64,000 bases of DNA from Thermorudis peleae (GTDB taxonomy: Bacteria > Chloroflexota > Chloroflexia > Thermomicrobiales > Thermomicrobiaceae): positions 372,001 through 436,000 of the forward strand of contig NZ_JQMP01000003.1 in NCBI RefSeq assembly GCF_000744775.1, read 5' to 3'. The notes beneath the pieces are model-generated. The model saw nothing but the letters and a program-made list of their open reading frames with translations. It did not search any database and was not told where the DNA came from. Of this stretch, positions 1-8,388 are shown piece after piece. Positions within the stretch are counted from its first letter, which is position 1. The number at the start of each line of letters is the position of its first letter. The translations under genes were made by a program, and so were the position numbers.

Positions 1-2
1 GC

Positions 3-782
3 ATCGCCAAAGGGGTTGATGTCAAGGCAATGATGGCCGAGCTTTTCGGCCGAGCAACCGGCGCTTGCCGAGGCAAAGGTGGCTCAATGCATATCGCTGA
101 CGTCGACAAAGGCATGCTGGGAGCGAACGGCATCGTCGGTGCGGGCGCGCCCTTAGCCTGTGGAGCTGGGTTGACCGCGAAAACGCTCGGCACCGATCAG
201 GTTGCCGTTTGCTTCTTCGGCGACGGCGGCGCTGAACAAGGCGCTGTCCATGAATCGATGAACCTTGCAGCCATTTGGAAGCTCCCCGTGGTCTTTGTCT
301 GTGAGAACAATCTCTACGCGGAATCGACGCCATGGACCTATCACTGCGCTGCTCCCGACATTGCGAGCCGGGCCGCGGCCTACGATATACCTGGCGTCCT
401 CGTCGATGGCGCTGACGTGTTTGCAGTCTACGAAGCGGCTGGTGAGGCAATTGCGCGAGCTCGCCGTGGCGAAGGTCCAAGCTTGCTGGAATGCCGCGCA
501 TTCCGCTACTTTGGCCACTTCCAGGGCGATGCCGTGACCTATCGGACCAAGGAAGAAGAAGAGGAATACCGGCGCCGCGATCCAATCGCGCGCTTTCGTG
601 CCACGGTTCTCGAGCAAGGACTGCTCAATGAAGATGAGCTGAACGCAATCGACGAAGCCGTTGCCCGTGAGATCGAAGAGGCGGTGCAGTTCGCTGAAAG
701 TAGCCCCTATCCACCAGGCGAAGAATGCCTGACTGACGTCTACGTTACCTATCCAGCTGAACAACTGGCATATCGCAATTAG
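3..782 (+). CDS. acoA: 2-oxoacid (acetoin/pyruvate) dehydrogenase E1 component, alpha subunit, 5' cut by window edge
   Basis: Thiamine-diphosphate subunit that decarboxylates a 2-oxoacid or cleaves acetoin and passes the acyl group to the E2 lipoyl domain. The frame is open from base 3, before the first ATG at 30, so the N-terminus lies outside the window (about 259 of the usual 320 or so residues are visible). It shows the ThDP-binding GDG...N type motif ('FFGDGGAEQGAVHE' then 'CENNLYAESTP') and the 'GKGGSMHIAD' segment typical of E1 alpha. The stop is 17 bases before the beta subunit start, so the two are co-transcribed. The acetoin assignment rests on the AcoX-type gene that follows; a pyruvate or branched-chain substrate is the alternative. 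E2 and E3 are not in view. Confidence 0.88.
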   Translation: MAKGVDVKAMMAELFGRATGACRGKGGSMHIADVDKGMLGANGIVGAGAPLACGAGLTAKTLGTDQVAVCFFGDGGAEQGAVHESMNLAAIWKLPVVFVCENNLYAESTPWTYHCAAPDIASRAAAYDIPGVLVDGADVFAVYEAAGEAIARARRGEGPSLLECRAFRYFGHFQGDAVTYRTKEEEEEYRRRDPIARFRATVLEQGLLNEDELNAIDEAVAREIEEAVQFAESSPYPPGEECLTDVYVTYPAEQLAYRN

Positions 783-799
783 TGGTGAGGAGGCTGGCC

Positions 800-1819
800 A
801 TGGCGGTCACCACGCGAACGCTGACCTATCGTGAAGCGATCAACGAAGCGATTCGCCTCGAGATGCGGCGTGATCCTACGGTTGTGCTTATGGGCGAAGA
901 TGTTGCAGGAGGAGCCGGCATTGGCCATATTGAGGCGCAAGGAGCATGGGGTGGCCCGCTTGGTGTGACCAAGAGCTTAGTCAGTGAGTTCGGCCGCTCA
1001 CGCATCCTTGACACGCCGATCAGCGAAACCGCCTTCATCGGGGCAGCGGTCGGTGCAGCCGCAACCGGATTGCGACCAATTGCTGAGTTGATGTTCGTTG
1101 ACTTCTTCGGCGTCTGTATGGACCAGATCTTTAACCAGGGTGCGAAGTTACGGTACATGTTCGGTGGCAAGGCCAAGGTGCCGATGGTCATTCGCACAAT
1201 GATTGGCGCTGGCTTTGGCGCAGCGGGCCAACATTCCGGCTGTCATTATTCTGTCTTCACCCACATGCCAGGACTCAAGACCGTTGCTCCAGCAACACCC
1301 TATGACGCCAAAGGCCTCCTCATCGCTTCAATTCGTGACGACGATCCCGTCATCTTCTTTGAGCACAAGATGCTCTACGACATGCCCGGCGACGTGCCCG
1401 AAGGCGAGTACGTTATCCCCCTTGGCAAAGCAGAGATTAAGCGAGAAGGGAGCGATGTGACGATCGTGGCCATATCGCGCATGGTGCATGTCGCGCTCGA
1501 GGCAGCACAGCGGCTCGCCCAAGAAGGAATTGAAGCGGAAGTCGTCGATCTCCGAACACTCTCACCGCTTGACGAAGAGACGGTCCTGAGTTCTCTCGCC
1601 AAGACGCGTCGACTTGTTGTCGTCGATGAGGACAACCCACGCTGCAGCGTAGCAGCCGACATCGCTGCGTTAGCAGTCGACAAAGGGTTCGATTATTTAG
1701 ACGCGCCAGTCAAGCTAGTAACGGCACCGCATACGCCAGTGCCATTTAGCCCGGCGCTTGAGCAGTACTACATTCCAAGCCCAGAGCGCGTGATTGCCGC
1801 CGTGCATGCCCTGAGTTAG
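800..1819 (+). CDS. acoB: 2-oxoacid (acetoin/pyruvate) dehydrogenase E1 component, beta subunit
   Basis: Beta subunit of the alpha2-beta2 ThDP-dependent E1 enzyme, 339 residues, full length for the family. Family signatures include 'TYREAINEAIRLEMRRD' at the N-terminus, 'VVLMGEDVA', 'RILDTPISETAFIGAAVGAA' and the C-terminal transketolase-like domain with 'EVVDLRTLSPLDEETV'. The ATG at 800 is chosen over an in-frame GTG at 782 because GGAGG lies 7-9 bases upstream of it and the GTG overlaps the stop of the alpha subunit. The AcoX-type kinase follows after 11 bases, which suggests one operon for acetoin or 2-oxoacid catabolism. Confidence 0.9.
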   Translation: MAVTTRTLTYREAINEAIRLEMRRDPTVVLMGEDVAGGAGIGHIEAQGAWGGPLGVTKSLVSEFGRSRILDTPISETAFIGAAVGAAATGLRPIAELMFVDFFGVCMDQIFNQGAKLRYMFGGKAKVPMVIRTMIGAGFGAAGQHSGCHYSVFTHMPGLKTVAPATPYDAKGLLIASIRDDDPVIFFEHKMLYDMPGDVPEGEYVIPLGKAEIKREGSDVTIVAISRMVHVALEAAQRLAQEGIEAEVVDLRTLSPLDEETVLSSLAKTRRLVVVDEDNPRCSVAADIAALAVDKGFDYLDAPVKLVTAPHTPVPFSPALEQYYIPSPERVIAAVHALS

Positions 1820-1830
1820 GTTGCCGTGCA

Positions 1831-2823
1831 GTGACGGAACCAGCAGTTGGGTTAATCGCGAACCCCGCTGCGGGAAAGGATATTCGCCGACTCGTTGCTC
1901 CAGCCTCAACATTCGATAACAGCGAGAAGGTGCGAATCGTCCGGCGTATTCTTGCCGGGCTGGCTGCTATGAACATCCCCAGCGTCGCTTATCTGCCAGA
2001 TGCCTACGGGATTGTTGAACGCGCGCTGGCTGGTATGGAAGGTCTTCCTCTTTCCTGTCAGCCGTTGCCAGTGCCACTCCAACATACGGCGGAGGATACG
2101 CTCGCTGCGACGCAACTGCTCGTCGCAGCCGGCGTACGGTGTATCGTCACGCTCGGCGGCGACGGGACGAACCGCATCGTGGCGAAAATGTGTGGTTCCG
2201 TGCCCGTTGTGGCAGTTGCGACGGGCACGAACAACGTGTTCCCAACGATGGTCGATGGAACCCTCGCTGGAATTGCCGCTGGGCTGGTGGCCCGTGGCCT
2301 TGCATCACCTGTGTGCATTGTGCCGACACCGCGTCTCGATGTCCTCGTCGATGGCAAACTGGCCGAGATAGCGCTTGTCGATGTCGCAATCTCCGCCCAT
2401 TCGTTTCTCGGCGCTCGGGCTGTTTGGGAGCCAGAGTTGCTCCGCGAGCTGATTGTTGCGCAGGCTGCTCCGGGTGTCATCGGCCTTGCGTCAATCGGCG
2501 CCCATCTTGCTCCAGGCGCAACCGAGCGTGGGCGAGGTCTCCACATTGTCCTTGGCCCTGGCGGACTGCGCGTTCAGGCAATTCTCGCCCCAGGTCTTGT
2601 CCGTCCCGTATCGGTGCGGCATTGGCAGCAGCTTGAGCCTGGCGACGTGGTTGAGATTACCGAACTCCCCTGCACCGTCGCGGTTGATGGCGAGCGTGAG
2701 TTGCGCGTCGCTGCAGGACAACGTCTTAGCGTACAGCTCACGATGGATGGTCCGCGGCGGGTGGATATCCGGTCAACGTTGGTTGATGCTGCTGCACGCG
2801 GGCTGCTGCGAGCCATGCCCTAG
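1831..2823 (+). CDS. acoX: ATP-NAD kinase/AcoX family protein
   Basis: A 330-residue member of the NAD-kinase/diacylglycerol-kinase-like fold. The glycine-rich 'TLGGDGTNRIV' and 'ATGTNNVFP' motifs match the GGDGT and GTxN motifs of ATP-NAD kinases, and 'GLIANPAAGKDIRRLVA' opens the domain. AcoX proteins of this family are encoded in acetoin catabolic operons; their biochemical role is not firmly known. Translation starts at a GTG 11 bases after the E1 beta stop. The last 4 bases overlap a convergent membrane protein gene. Co-location with E1 alpha/beta is the main reason for the AcoX label rather than a housekeeping NAD kinase. Confidence 0.8.
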   Translation: MTEPAVGLIANPAAGKDIRRLVAPASTFDNSEKVRIVRRILAGLAAMNIPSVAYLPDAYGIVERALAGMEGLPLSCQPLPVPLQHTAEDTLAATQLLVAAGVRCIVTLGGDGTNRIVAKMCGSVPVVAVATGTNNVFPTMVDGTLAGIAAGLVARGLASPVCIVPTPRLDVLVDGKLAEIALVDVAISAHSFLGARAVWEPELLRELIVAQAAPGVIGLASIGAHLAPGATERGRGLHIVLGPGGLRVQAILAPGLVRPVSVRHWQQLEPGDVVEITELPCTVAVDGERELRVAAGQRLSVQLTMDGPRRVDIRSTLVDAAARGLLRAMP

Positions 2824-3200
2824 CGTTGTCGCCGTGGACGGAGCGTGCGTACCATTGCTCGCAGTCCAGCAATGCGACTGTAGGTGCGGATGACTGGGCG
2901 AGCTGTTGCCTCACCCAGAAATTCGGTTGTGCCACGAACCCGGCTGAGCGTCTCGGCTGCTGTCTGGAGTAAGGGGACAATATGGTCTCGCAGAGTGAGC
3001 GCAAGCCAAAGGATGATGCCAATGAGGGCGCCGAAGAGCAGGACGACGAGGATCGTTGAGAGCGCAAGAAAAATCACGGCAATGTCACGAATGCGCTCAA
3101 GGGCGGACTGGTTTGGCCCACCAAGGAGATAGAGCACGACAAAAAGCACAACGAAAACGACAAGTAACCCACCGGTAATCAAGGTAATCCAGCGACGCAT
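2820..3200 (-). CDS. small membrane protein, function unknown
   Basis: A 126-residue protein with two long hydrophobic stretches, one at residues 5-27 ('LITGGLLVVFVVLFVVLYLL') and one at about 40-68, then a basic C-terminal tail ending 'RTLRPRRQR'. No recognised domain. It lies just downstream of another small membrane gene on the same strand (20-base gap), so the two may form a pair. ATG start with a GGGAAGAG-type ribosome site. Composition and spacing support a real gene; function is not inferable. Confidence 0.6.
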   Translation of the reverse strand: MRRWITLITGGLLVVFVVLFVVLYLLGGPNQSALERIRDIAVIFLALSTILVVLLFGALIGIILWLALTLRDHIVPLLQTAAETLSRVRGTTEFLGEATARPVIRTYSRIAGLRAMVRTLRPRRQR

Positions 3201-3220
3201 AGCGGCTCTTCCCCTTCTCC

Positions 3221-3544
3221 CTACCCATTCCGTTCAAGATGCGGTGTTCGAACACGACGAGGTCGACGCACTGCCGGCGTTTGTGACTCAGGCACTGGCG
3301 TCGTCAAGAGCCAGGTTAATCCCAGGAGCAATGCTGCACCGGCAAACCCGCCCGGGAGGAAGACGCTCCCGATCCGGGCAACGGTGATGCCGCTCAGCCC
3401 CTGCAGGATGTCGCCCAAGAGAAAGCCGATGATGGCAACGATCCAGTAAAGCGGGAGTTGCCAGAGCCGACGGCCAAAGGCTGCATGGAAAAGCAGACCG
3501 ACAATACTGGCAAGTGTCCCGGCAAGCAGCAGGCTTGGTGGCAC
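3221..3544 (-). CDS. small membrane protein, function unknown
   Basis: A 107-residue protein with three predicted membrane helices (residues about 4-20, 30-48 and 62-80) and a basic, proline-containing tail. The GDILQG motif lies in the second helix-loop region. First of a two-gene minus-strand pair with the 126-residue membrane protein. No known family recognised. It diverges from the HD-GYP gene across a 174-base gap. Confidence 0.6.
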   Translation of the reverse strand: MPPSLLLAGTLASIVGLLFHAAFGRRLWQLPLYWIVAIIGFLLGDILQGLSGITVARIGSVFLPGGFAGAALLLGLTWLLTTPVPESQTPAVRRPRRVRTPHLERNG

Positions 3545-3718
3545 GGCATCCCTTCCCTTGCCCTCTGCGCCAGTGTGCCGCTTCCCCTGACCGGCGCGTT
3601 GTTTACTCTAGCACATGAGACATGTCCTCGTCTGCTTTCAGCTTTCCCATGTTTGTGCCGATACATTGAGGCAGGAGCTTTGTTGTGTGATTGGTCCGAG
3701 GCGGTATAAGGGGGAGGA

Positions 3719-5311
3719 ATGGCTGGCACAGCGTCGTTTTTGCCGTCAAGCAGCAATGGCAGACGCACACTCAAATTTCAGCGCGCTGATAGCCTCCTGG
3801 TGTTGGCTATGGCAGGACCGCTTGGACTGTGGGCGCTCGTTCGCCTTGGGGTGTTGCCCGATCCATCACTTGTCTTACCGGTTTCCCACTTTGTTATCGG
3901 AACAGTTGTCAGTTGTTTAGCGGTATTGCTGGCCGGCGTCCTCGTGTTGGCGGCCAGTCAGCTCACCGATGGCCGTGTGTTGTTCATTGGCTTGGCGTTT
4001 CTCTGCCTCAGTGGCATGTTTCTCGTCCATGCCCTGACCACGCCGGGGATCTTGGTCCAGGCGGTCACCCCCTGGGTCACGCTTTCTTCTCAACTGAGTC
4101 TCACCAGTGCAGCAGTCCTGCTTGGATTGAGTGTCGGACCGGGGCAATCTCGCCTGCACCGTTGGCTTGTTCGCCGTCGTGGCTGGGCAATCGGTGGCGT
4201 AATCGGTGGTCTGAGTTTGTATGGCATCGCTGCGCTTGCCAGTGCACTGTCGATAGGCCAAGCACCAGCTGAGATGGCCACACTCCACGATCACACTGCG
4301 ATGCCGATGTACGCGAGCGGCAGTGTGGAGAGCCCGGATGCGCTGCCCTTGCGTAACCTCAATACCCTTGCAGGAATGCTCGTGCAATCCCCACTTGGCC
4401 CGGTCATCGGCCTGGTCACGTTGGGGTTACTCCTGACAGCGAGCGTGCGGTATGTGCGCCGTTATGGGCAGCAACGCGGTGTGCTGCTCTGGTGCATGGC
4501 TGCAGCGACCTGCTGGCTGACTGGTGCCCAGCTTGCCTTGCAGTTCAGCCCAGTCTGGCACCTGAGCTGGTGGTCCTATCATCTCATGCTGCTTGCAGCG
4601 TTAGCAGCGGCGGTCATCGGCGTCAATCGAGCGTACGAGCAGCAGGGCTCGCTCGGCGCTGTTGTCGCTGGCATGCTCGTCCATGGTGCTGTTGAGCGCT
4701 TAGAGCGGGCATACACCGAAGTCATTGCGGCCCTGTGTGCGACCGTTGAAGCCAAAGATCCCTATACCCAGGGGCATAGCGCCCGTGTTGCGTGGCTCGC
4801 GGCCCGCATTGCCGCCGAACTGGGCCTGCCGCCCCAAGAGATCAGTCGCCTCTATCAAGCTGGCCTCCTTCACGACATCGGCAAAATTGGCATTCCCGAT
4901 GCAGTGTTGCAGAAGCCAGGGCGGCTCACCCCTGAAGAGTTTGCGCTCATCCGCGAGCATCCAGTCCGCGGAGCGGCAATCCTGCAACATGTCCGTTCCC
5001 TCGTGCCACTCCTGCCGGCCGTGCGTTGGCATCACGAGCGCTTGGACGGTAGTGGCTATCCCGATGGCCTTGGCGGTGAGGATATACCGCTTGATGCACG
5101 GATCATGGCCGTGGCTGATGTCTTCGATGCGTTAACCTCAGCACGTCCGTATCGCGCAGCGATGTCGCTCGAGGAAGCCTTTGCCGTACTCCTCAGTGAA
5201 GCTGGAACCAAGCTGGATCCTGACTGTGTCGCGGCCTTGCGTCGGGTCGTCGCGCACTATGGTTGGCCGCTCGCCGTTGAGCTACCCAGTGTTGTCGCGT
5301 TGCACGCCTAG
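3719..5311 (+). CDS. membrane-anchored HD-GYP domain phosphodiesterase/phosphohydrolase
   Basis: A 530-residue protein. The first 310 residues hold about eight hydrophobic segments, probably a sensory membrane domain; the remainder is an HD-GYP domain. Key motifs are 'GHSARVAWLAARIA', the HD dyad in 'LLHDIGKIGIPD' (about residue 383), 'EHPVRGAAIL', 'RWHHERLDGSGYPDGLGGE' (GYP at about 445) and 'ARIMAVADVFDALTSARPYR'. All metal-ligand residues of active HD-GYP proteins appear present, so cyclic-di-GMP hydrolysis is plausible although no GGDEF partner is in view. The ATG at 3719 follows GGGGGAGGA closely. Confidence 0.9.
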   Translation: MAGTASFLPSSSNGRRTLKFQRADSLLVLAMAGPLGLWALVRLGVLPDPSLVLPVSHFVIGTVVSCLAVLLAGVLVLAASQLTDGRVLFIGLAFLCLSGMFLVHALTTPGILVQAVTPWVTLSSQLSLTSAAVLLGLSVGPGQSRLHRWLVRRRGWAIGGVIGGLSLYGIAALASALSIGQAPAEMATLHDHTAMPMYASGSVESPDALPLRNLNTLAGMLVQSPLGPVIGLVTLGLLLTASVRYVRRYGQQRGVLLWCMAAATCWLTGAQLALQFSPVWHLSWWSYHLMLLAALAAAVIGVNRAYEQQGSLGAVVAGMLVHGAVERLERAYTEVIAALCATVEAKDPYTQGHSARVAWLAARIAAELGLPPQEISRLYQAGLLHDIGKIGIPDAVLQKPGRLTPEEFALIREHPVRGAAILQHVRSLVPLLPAVRWHHERLDGSGYPDGLGGEDIPLDARIMAVADVFDALTSARPYRAAMSLEEAFAVLLSEAGTKLDPDCVAALRRVVAHYGWPLAVELPSVVALHA

Positions 5312-5414
5312 CGGCACGTGCAGCGCACGTCTTGCCTGTGGTACAGTGAAGTGAACCGGTTATGGCCCTGTGTGCGTCGTCTCTGGAGTCCGGTACTCGG
5401 AAGGGAGGGAGACG

Positions 5415-5630
5415 ATGCTACGCAGTTCGTTGCTCCGCAGTCGACGGGCTGGCCTGCTTGCTGACCGCGCGCGGCGTCGTCCGCATCGCTGGTTACCCGT
5501 TGTGCCAGTGCGCCGCAGGAGTGCACCGCTCACGCTGCCAGCACGGCAGCCGATGGCGCTCCTCGCGCCGCCAGCGCAGCCTTCAACTACCCTGATGCAG
5601 CCACCGTCGGGTATGCCAGTGGAGGATTAG
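5415..5630 (+). CDS. small Arg/Pro-rich hypothetical protein
   Basis: A 71-residue frame with a very good ribosome site (GGAAGGGAGGGAGACG before the ATG). The N-terminal half is highly basic ('LLRSRRAGLLADRARRRPHR'), the C-terminal half rich in proline and alanine. No family recognised. It precedes the amidase gene pair on the same strand. Low complexity makes a non-coding alternative possible. Confidence 0.35.
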   Translation: MLRSSLLRSRRAGLLADRARRRPHRWLPVVPVRRRSAPLTLPARQPMALLAPPAQPSTTLMQPPSGMPVED

Positions 5631-5672
5631 CCATCGACGGTTACCTGTGGGATAATCGGCCGTGCTGGCTGG

Positions 5673-5906
5673 ATGACACGGGTGCAGGGCGGAATGCAGG
5701 AAGCAGAAAATCCACTGGTGATGGCGCGACTCGCGGTATTGCGGGCGCGGTTTGGCTCGCGGCTTGACGAGTCGCAGTGGGATGATGTTGCGCGTGACAT
5801 TCTGACGCTCTGGCGCGCTGCTGAGGAGCTCCAACACGTCTCGCTGGACTATGCAGATCCGCCGATGAGCTGGTTGTCTTGTCGACCGGAAGAGACGCAG
5901 CGATGA
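5673..5906 (+). CDS. small helical protein coupled to the amidase (GatC/AtzG-like position)
   Basis: A 77-residue acidic-helical protein whose stop overlaps the amidase ATG (ATGA overlap at 5903-5906). Small subunits of this size directly preceding an amidase-signature enzyme include AtzG-like/DUF4089 and GatC-type proteins; sequence similarity to these is weak by eye, so the link rests on context and size. ATG at 5673 or 5694 could start it; the latter has GGGCGGA just upstream. Confidence 0.5.
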   Translation: MTRVQGGMQEAENPLVMARLAVLRARFGSRLDESQWDDVARDILTLWRAAEELQHVSLDYADPPMSWLSCRPEETQR

Positions 5907-7306
5907 GCCAGGCGGACTGGGCGTTTCGGCCGATCCGAGAGCTTGCACAGCGCATTCGAGCAGGTGAACTCACGCCAACGGCGCTCGCTGAACACTGCCT
6001 GGAACGGCTTGACGCAGTCGGCCGTTCACTGAACGCTGTCGTTACCCTCACTCCCGAACGGGCCTTGCGTGAGGCGCGGCAAGCCGAAGAAGAGTTACGG
6101 GCTGGCATCGATCGCGGTCCGCTGCATGGTATCCCCTACGGGGCAAAAGACTTGTTAGCTGCTGCTGGCTATCCCACGACCTGGGGAGCTGCGCCTCTCC
6201 GAGACCAGCGTTTCGCCGAAGATGCTGCTGCGGTCGCTCGCCTCCGTGACGCTGGCGCCGTACTCGTCGCAAAGCTGGCGACGGTCGAGCTCGCTGGTGG
6301 CATGGGCTACCAGCAACCCAATGCCTCGTTGACAGGTCCAGGGATCAATCCCTGGAATCGCTCGGCATGGAGCGGTGGTTCTTCGAGTGGGCCAGGTTCG
6401 GCTGTCGCTGCAGGAGCCGTGCCGTTTGCGCTCGGCACCGAAACCTGGGGCTCAATCCTTACGCCGGCAAGCTATTGTGGTATCAGCGGGCTCCGTCCGA
6501 GCTATGGCCGGGTGAGCCGCTATGGCGCAATGCCGCTCAGCTGGACACTCGATAAAATCGGCCCAATGGCTCGTTCAGCTGATGATTGCGGCCTTGTGTT
6601 GGCAGCCATTTCTGGCCCCGACCCTCGTGATCCTGCGACACTCGCTTTCCCTTCCTCTTATGACGATCGTCCAGAGGCTGAGCCAGCACACGGTTTCCGG
6701 ATCGGTGTGCTCGACGATGCGCTCGCGCACTGTCAGCCGGAAGTTGCGGCAAACTTCCACGCTGCCCTCGCCGTCTTGGCAGAGATTGCCACTGTCGAAC
6801 CGGTCCGTTTGCCAACCTTCCCCTACACGGAAGTGGCAACGCTCATTCTCTGGGCTGAAGCAGCCAGCGCGCTTGAGCCGCTGTTGCAATCCGGTGCGGT
6901 CGGCGAGTTAACGGCGCCTGAGGATCGCACCGGTGGATATGCTGGCCTCGTGATCCCGGCTGTTGATTACCTGCGGGCCCAACGCATTCGTCGCCAGATC
7001 GTCGCAGCACTCGATCGCGTACTCAGCCAGTACGATGCCATCGTCGCGCCAGCCACTGCCGTCGTCGCCAGCCCGCTTGATCAACGGTTCCGTGACTATG
7101 CTGGCGAGCGCCGGCTCGTGATCAGCGCAGCGAGCAACCTCGCAGGCGTACCGGCAATCAGTGTGCCGACCGGCTTTGGTGAACGTGGCTTGCCGACTGG
7201 TATGCAGATCATTGGCCGCTATGGTGCTGACGGCCGTGTGCTCGCTGTTGCTCGAGCCTATCAGCAGCGGACTGACTGGCACCTGCGGCGGCCTCCGGAA
7301 GGGTAA
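5903..7306 (+). CDS. amidase signature family hydrolase (GatA-like)
   Basis: A 467-residue amidase-signature enzyme that would hydrolyse an amide using a Ser-cisSer-Lys triad. The lysine is in 'GIPYGAKDLLAA', the glycine/serine-rich loop in 'SGGSSSGPGSAVAAG', and the nucleophile in 'GTETWGSI', where the usual GTDTGGS is changed to TETWGS while the serine is kept. The ATG at 5903 overlaps the stop of the preceding small gene, indicating coupled translation. The LLM oxidoreductase follows 8 bases later. It is not the tRNA amidotransferase subunit by context (no GatB nearby); a small-molecule amide is the likelier substrate. Confidence 0.88.
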   Translation: MSQADWAFRPIRELAQRIRAGELTPTALAEHCLERLDAVGRSLNAVVTLTPERALREARQAEEELRAGIDRGPLHGIPYGAKDLLAAAGYPTTWGAAPLRDQRFAEDAAAVARLRDAGAVLVAKLATVELAGGMGYQQPNASLTGPGINPWNRSAWSGGSSSGPGSAVAAGAVPFALGTETWGSILTPASYCGISGLRPSYGRVSRYGAMPLSWTLDKIGPMARSADDCGLVLAAISGPDPRDPATLAFPSSYDDRPEAEPAHGFRIGVLDDALAHCQPEVAANFHAALAVLAEIATVEPVRLPTFPYTEVATLILWAEAASALEPLLQSGAVGELTAPEDRTGGYAGLVIPAVDYLRAQRIRRQIVAALDRVLSQYDAIVAPATAVVASPLDQRFRDYAGERRLVISAASNLAGVPAISVPTGFGERGLPTGMQIIGRYGADGRVLAVARAYQQRTDWHLRRPPEG

Positions 7307-7314
7307 ACAGACGA

Positions 7315-8388
7315 GTGGAATTCTGCCTCGACTTATCGTATCGACGGTGGGTCTCGGCACCAGATGCCGAGACGGGTGTTGCTTTCACACTCCAAACCAT
7401 CGCTGCGGCAGATCGTGCCGGCCTTCACTCGGTTTGGCTCAGTGAAGATCCAGATGGGTGGGATGCCTTTGCTGTCCTGGGTGCTGCTGCTCGCCAGACC
7501 GAACGCATTCGCCTGGGGCCTGGCGTGACGAGCCCGTCACTGCGTCATCCTGTACTCATGGCGATGTCAGTCACAACGCTCGACTGGCTTTCTGGTGGCC
7601 GCGCGTTCCTCGGTCTTGGGCGTGGGCAACCGGAATGGTATGACCGTGGACTCGGCATGCCGGTTTCTCGGCCGCTCGCAGCGCTCGAGGAGACAATCCA
7701 GCTCTTGCGCCAATGGTGGCAACCACCCCATGTTGCGCATGGAACTGGCGAGCGATTCCCTGTCCAGAGTTGGGCGTTGGGCTTTGGTCCGTTGCAACCA
7801 GCTGTCCCGATCTATCTCGCAGCCATTGGCCCAAAGGCTGTGGCCTTGGCCGCCCGGCTTGCTGACGGACTCCTCACACCCGATTTCATCAGCGAAACCT
7901 ACCTTGAGCAGACATTACTCCCAGCGCTCCATGCCGAATTGTGCGCTCACGGACGTGATCCTGCTCAGTTTCCGGTCTTCCTTCGCACGGCAATTACCAT
8001 TACCAACGATCCAGAGCCAGTACTCGCCCAACGCAAGCGCATGTTCGCCCTGCTCGCCACGCTGCCCGGAATGGATCGCGGTCTTGTCGTCCCAGGCTAT
8101 GATGTGCCCGCACTCATCGCCCAGCTTCGACGGGTGATGCGCACAGAAGAAGCATTAGCGCGCGGCAGCGGCTTCGTGACCTATCGCAAGCTGGCTGACT
8201 TCACCGCTGCCGAGCGCCTTATTCCCACTGACTTTATCGCCCAGCTTAGCTACGTCGGCACAGTGTCCGAGATCCGGTCACGTCTTGCTCGGCTTGCTGC
8301 CCTCGGTGTGACGCATGTCTTCCTCTCAGCACTTGCTGAGCCCGATCCTGCAGCCTATGCCGAGCTCACGGCTGCACTTCAGCCGTAG
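7315..8388 (+). CDS. LLM class (luciferase-like, F420/FMN-dependent) oxidoreductase
   Basis: A 357-residue bacterial luciferase-fold oxidoreductase. Typical features are the N-terminal 'AADRAGLHSVWLSEDP', 'TERIRLGPGVTSPSLRHPVLMA', 'TLDWLSGGRAFLGLGRG' and 'PVPIYLAAIGPKAVALAARLADGLL'-like text in the middle. Methylenetetrahydromethanopterin-reductase-like members use F420. Starts with GTG 8 bases after the amidase, so likely the same operon. The last 23 bases overlap the convergent glycosyltransferase gene. Substrate unknown. Confidence 0.87.
   Translation: MEFCLDLSYRRWVSAPDAETGVAFTLQTIAAADRAGLHSVWLSEDPDGWDAFAVLGAAARQTERIRLGPGVTSPSLRHPVLMAMSVTTLDWLSGGRAFLGLGRGQPEWYDRGLGMPVSRPLAALEETIQLLRQWWQPPHVAHGTGERFPVQSWALGFGPLQPAVPIYLAAIGPKAVALAARLADGLLTPDFISETYLEQTLLPALHAELCAHGRDPAQFPVFLRTAITITNDPEPVLAQRKRMFALLATLPGMDRGLVVPGYDVPALIAQLRRVMRTEEALARGSGFVTYRKLADFTAAERLIPTDFIAQLSYVGTVSEIRSRLARLAALGVTHVFLSALAEPDPAAYAELTAALQP

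Noticed and set aside
3683-3710. TTGTGT/TATAAG pair as the promoter of the HD-GYP gene
   Set aside because: The -10 box would be only 8 bases from the ATG and overlap the ribosome site, so the pair is probably fortuitous.
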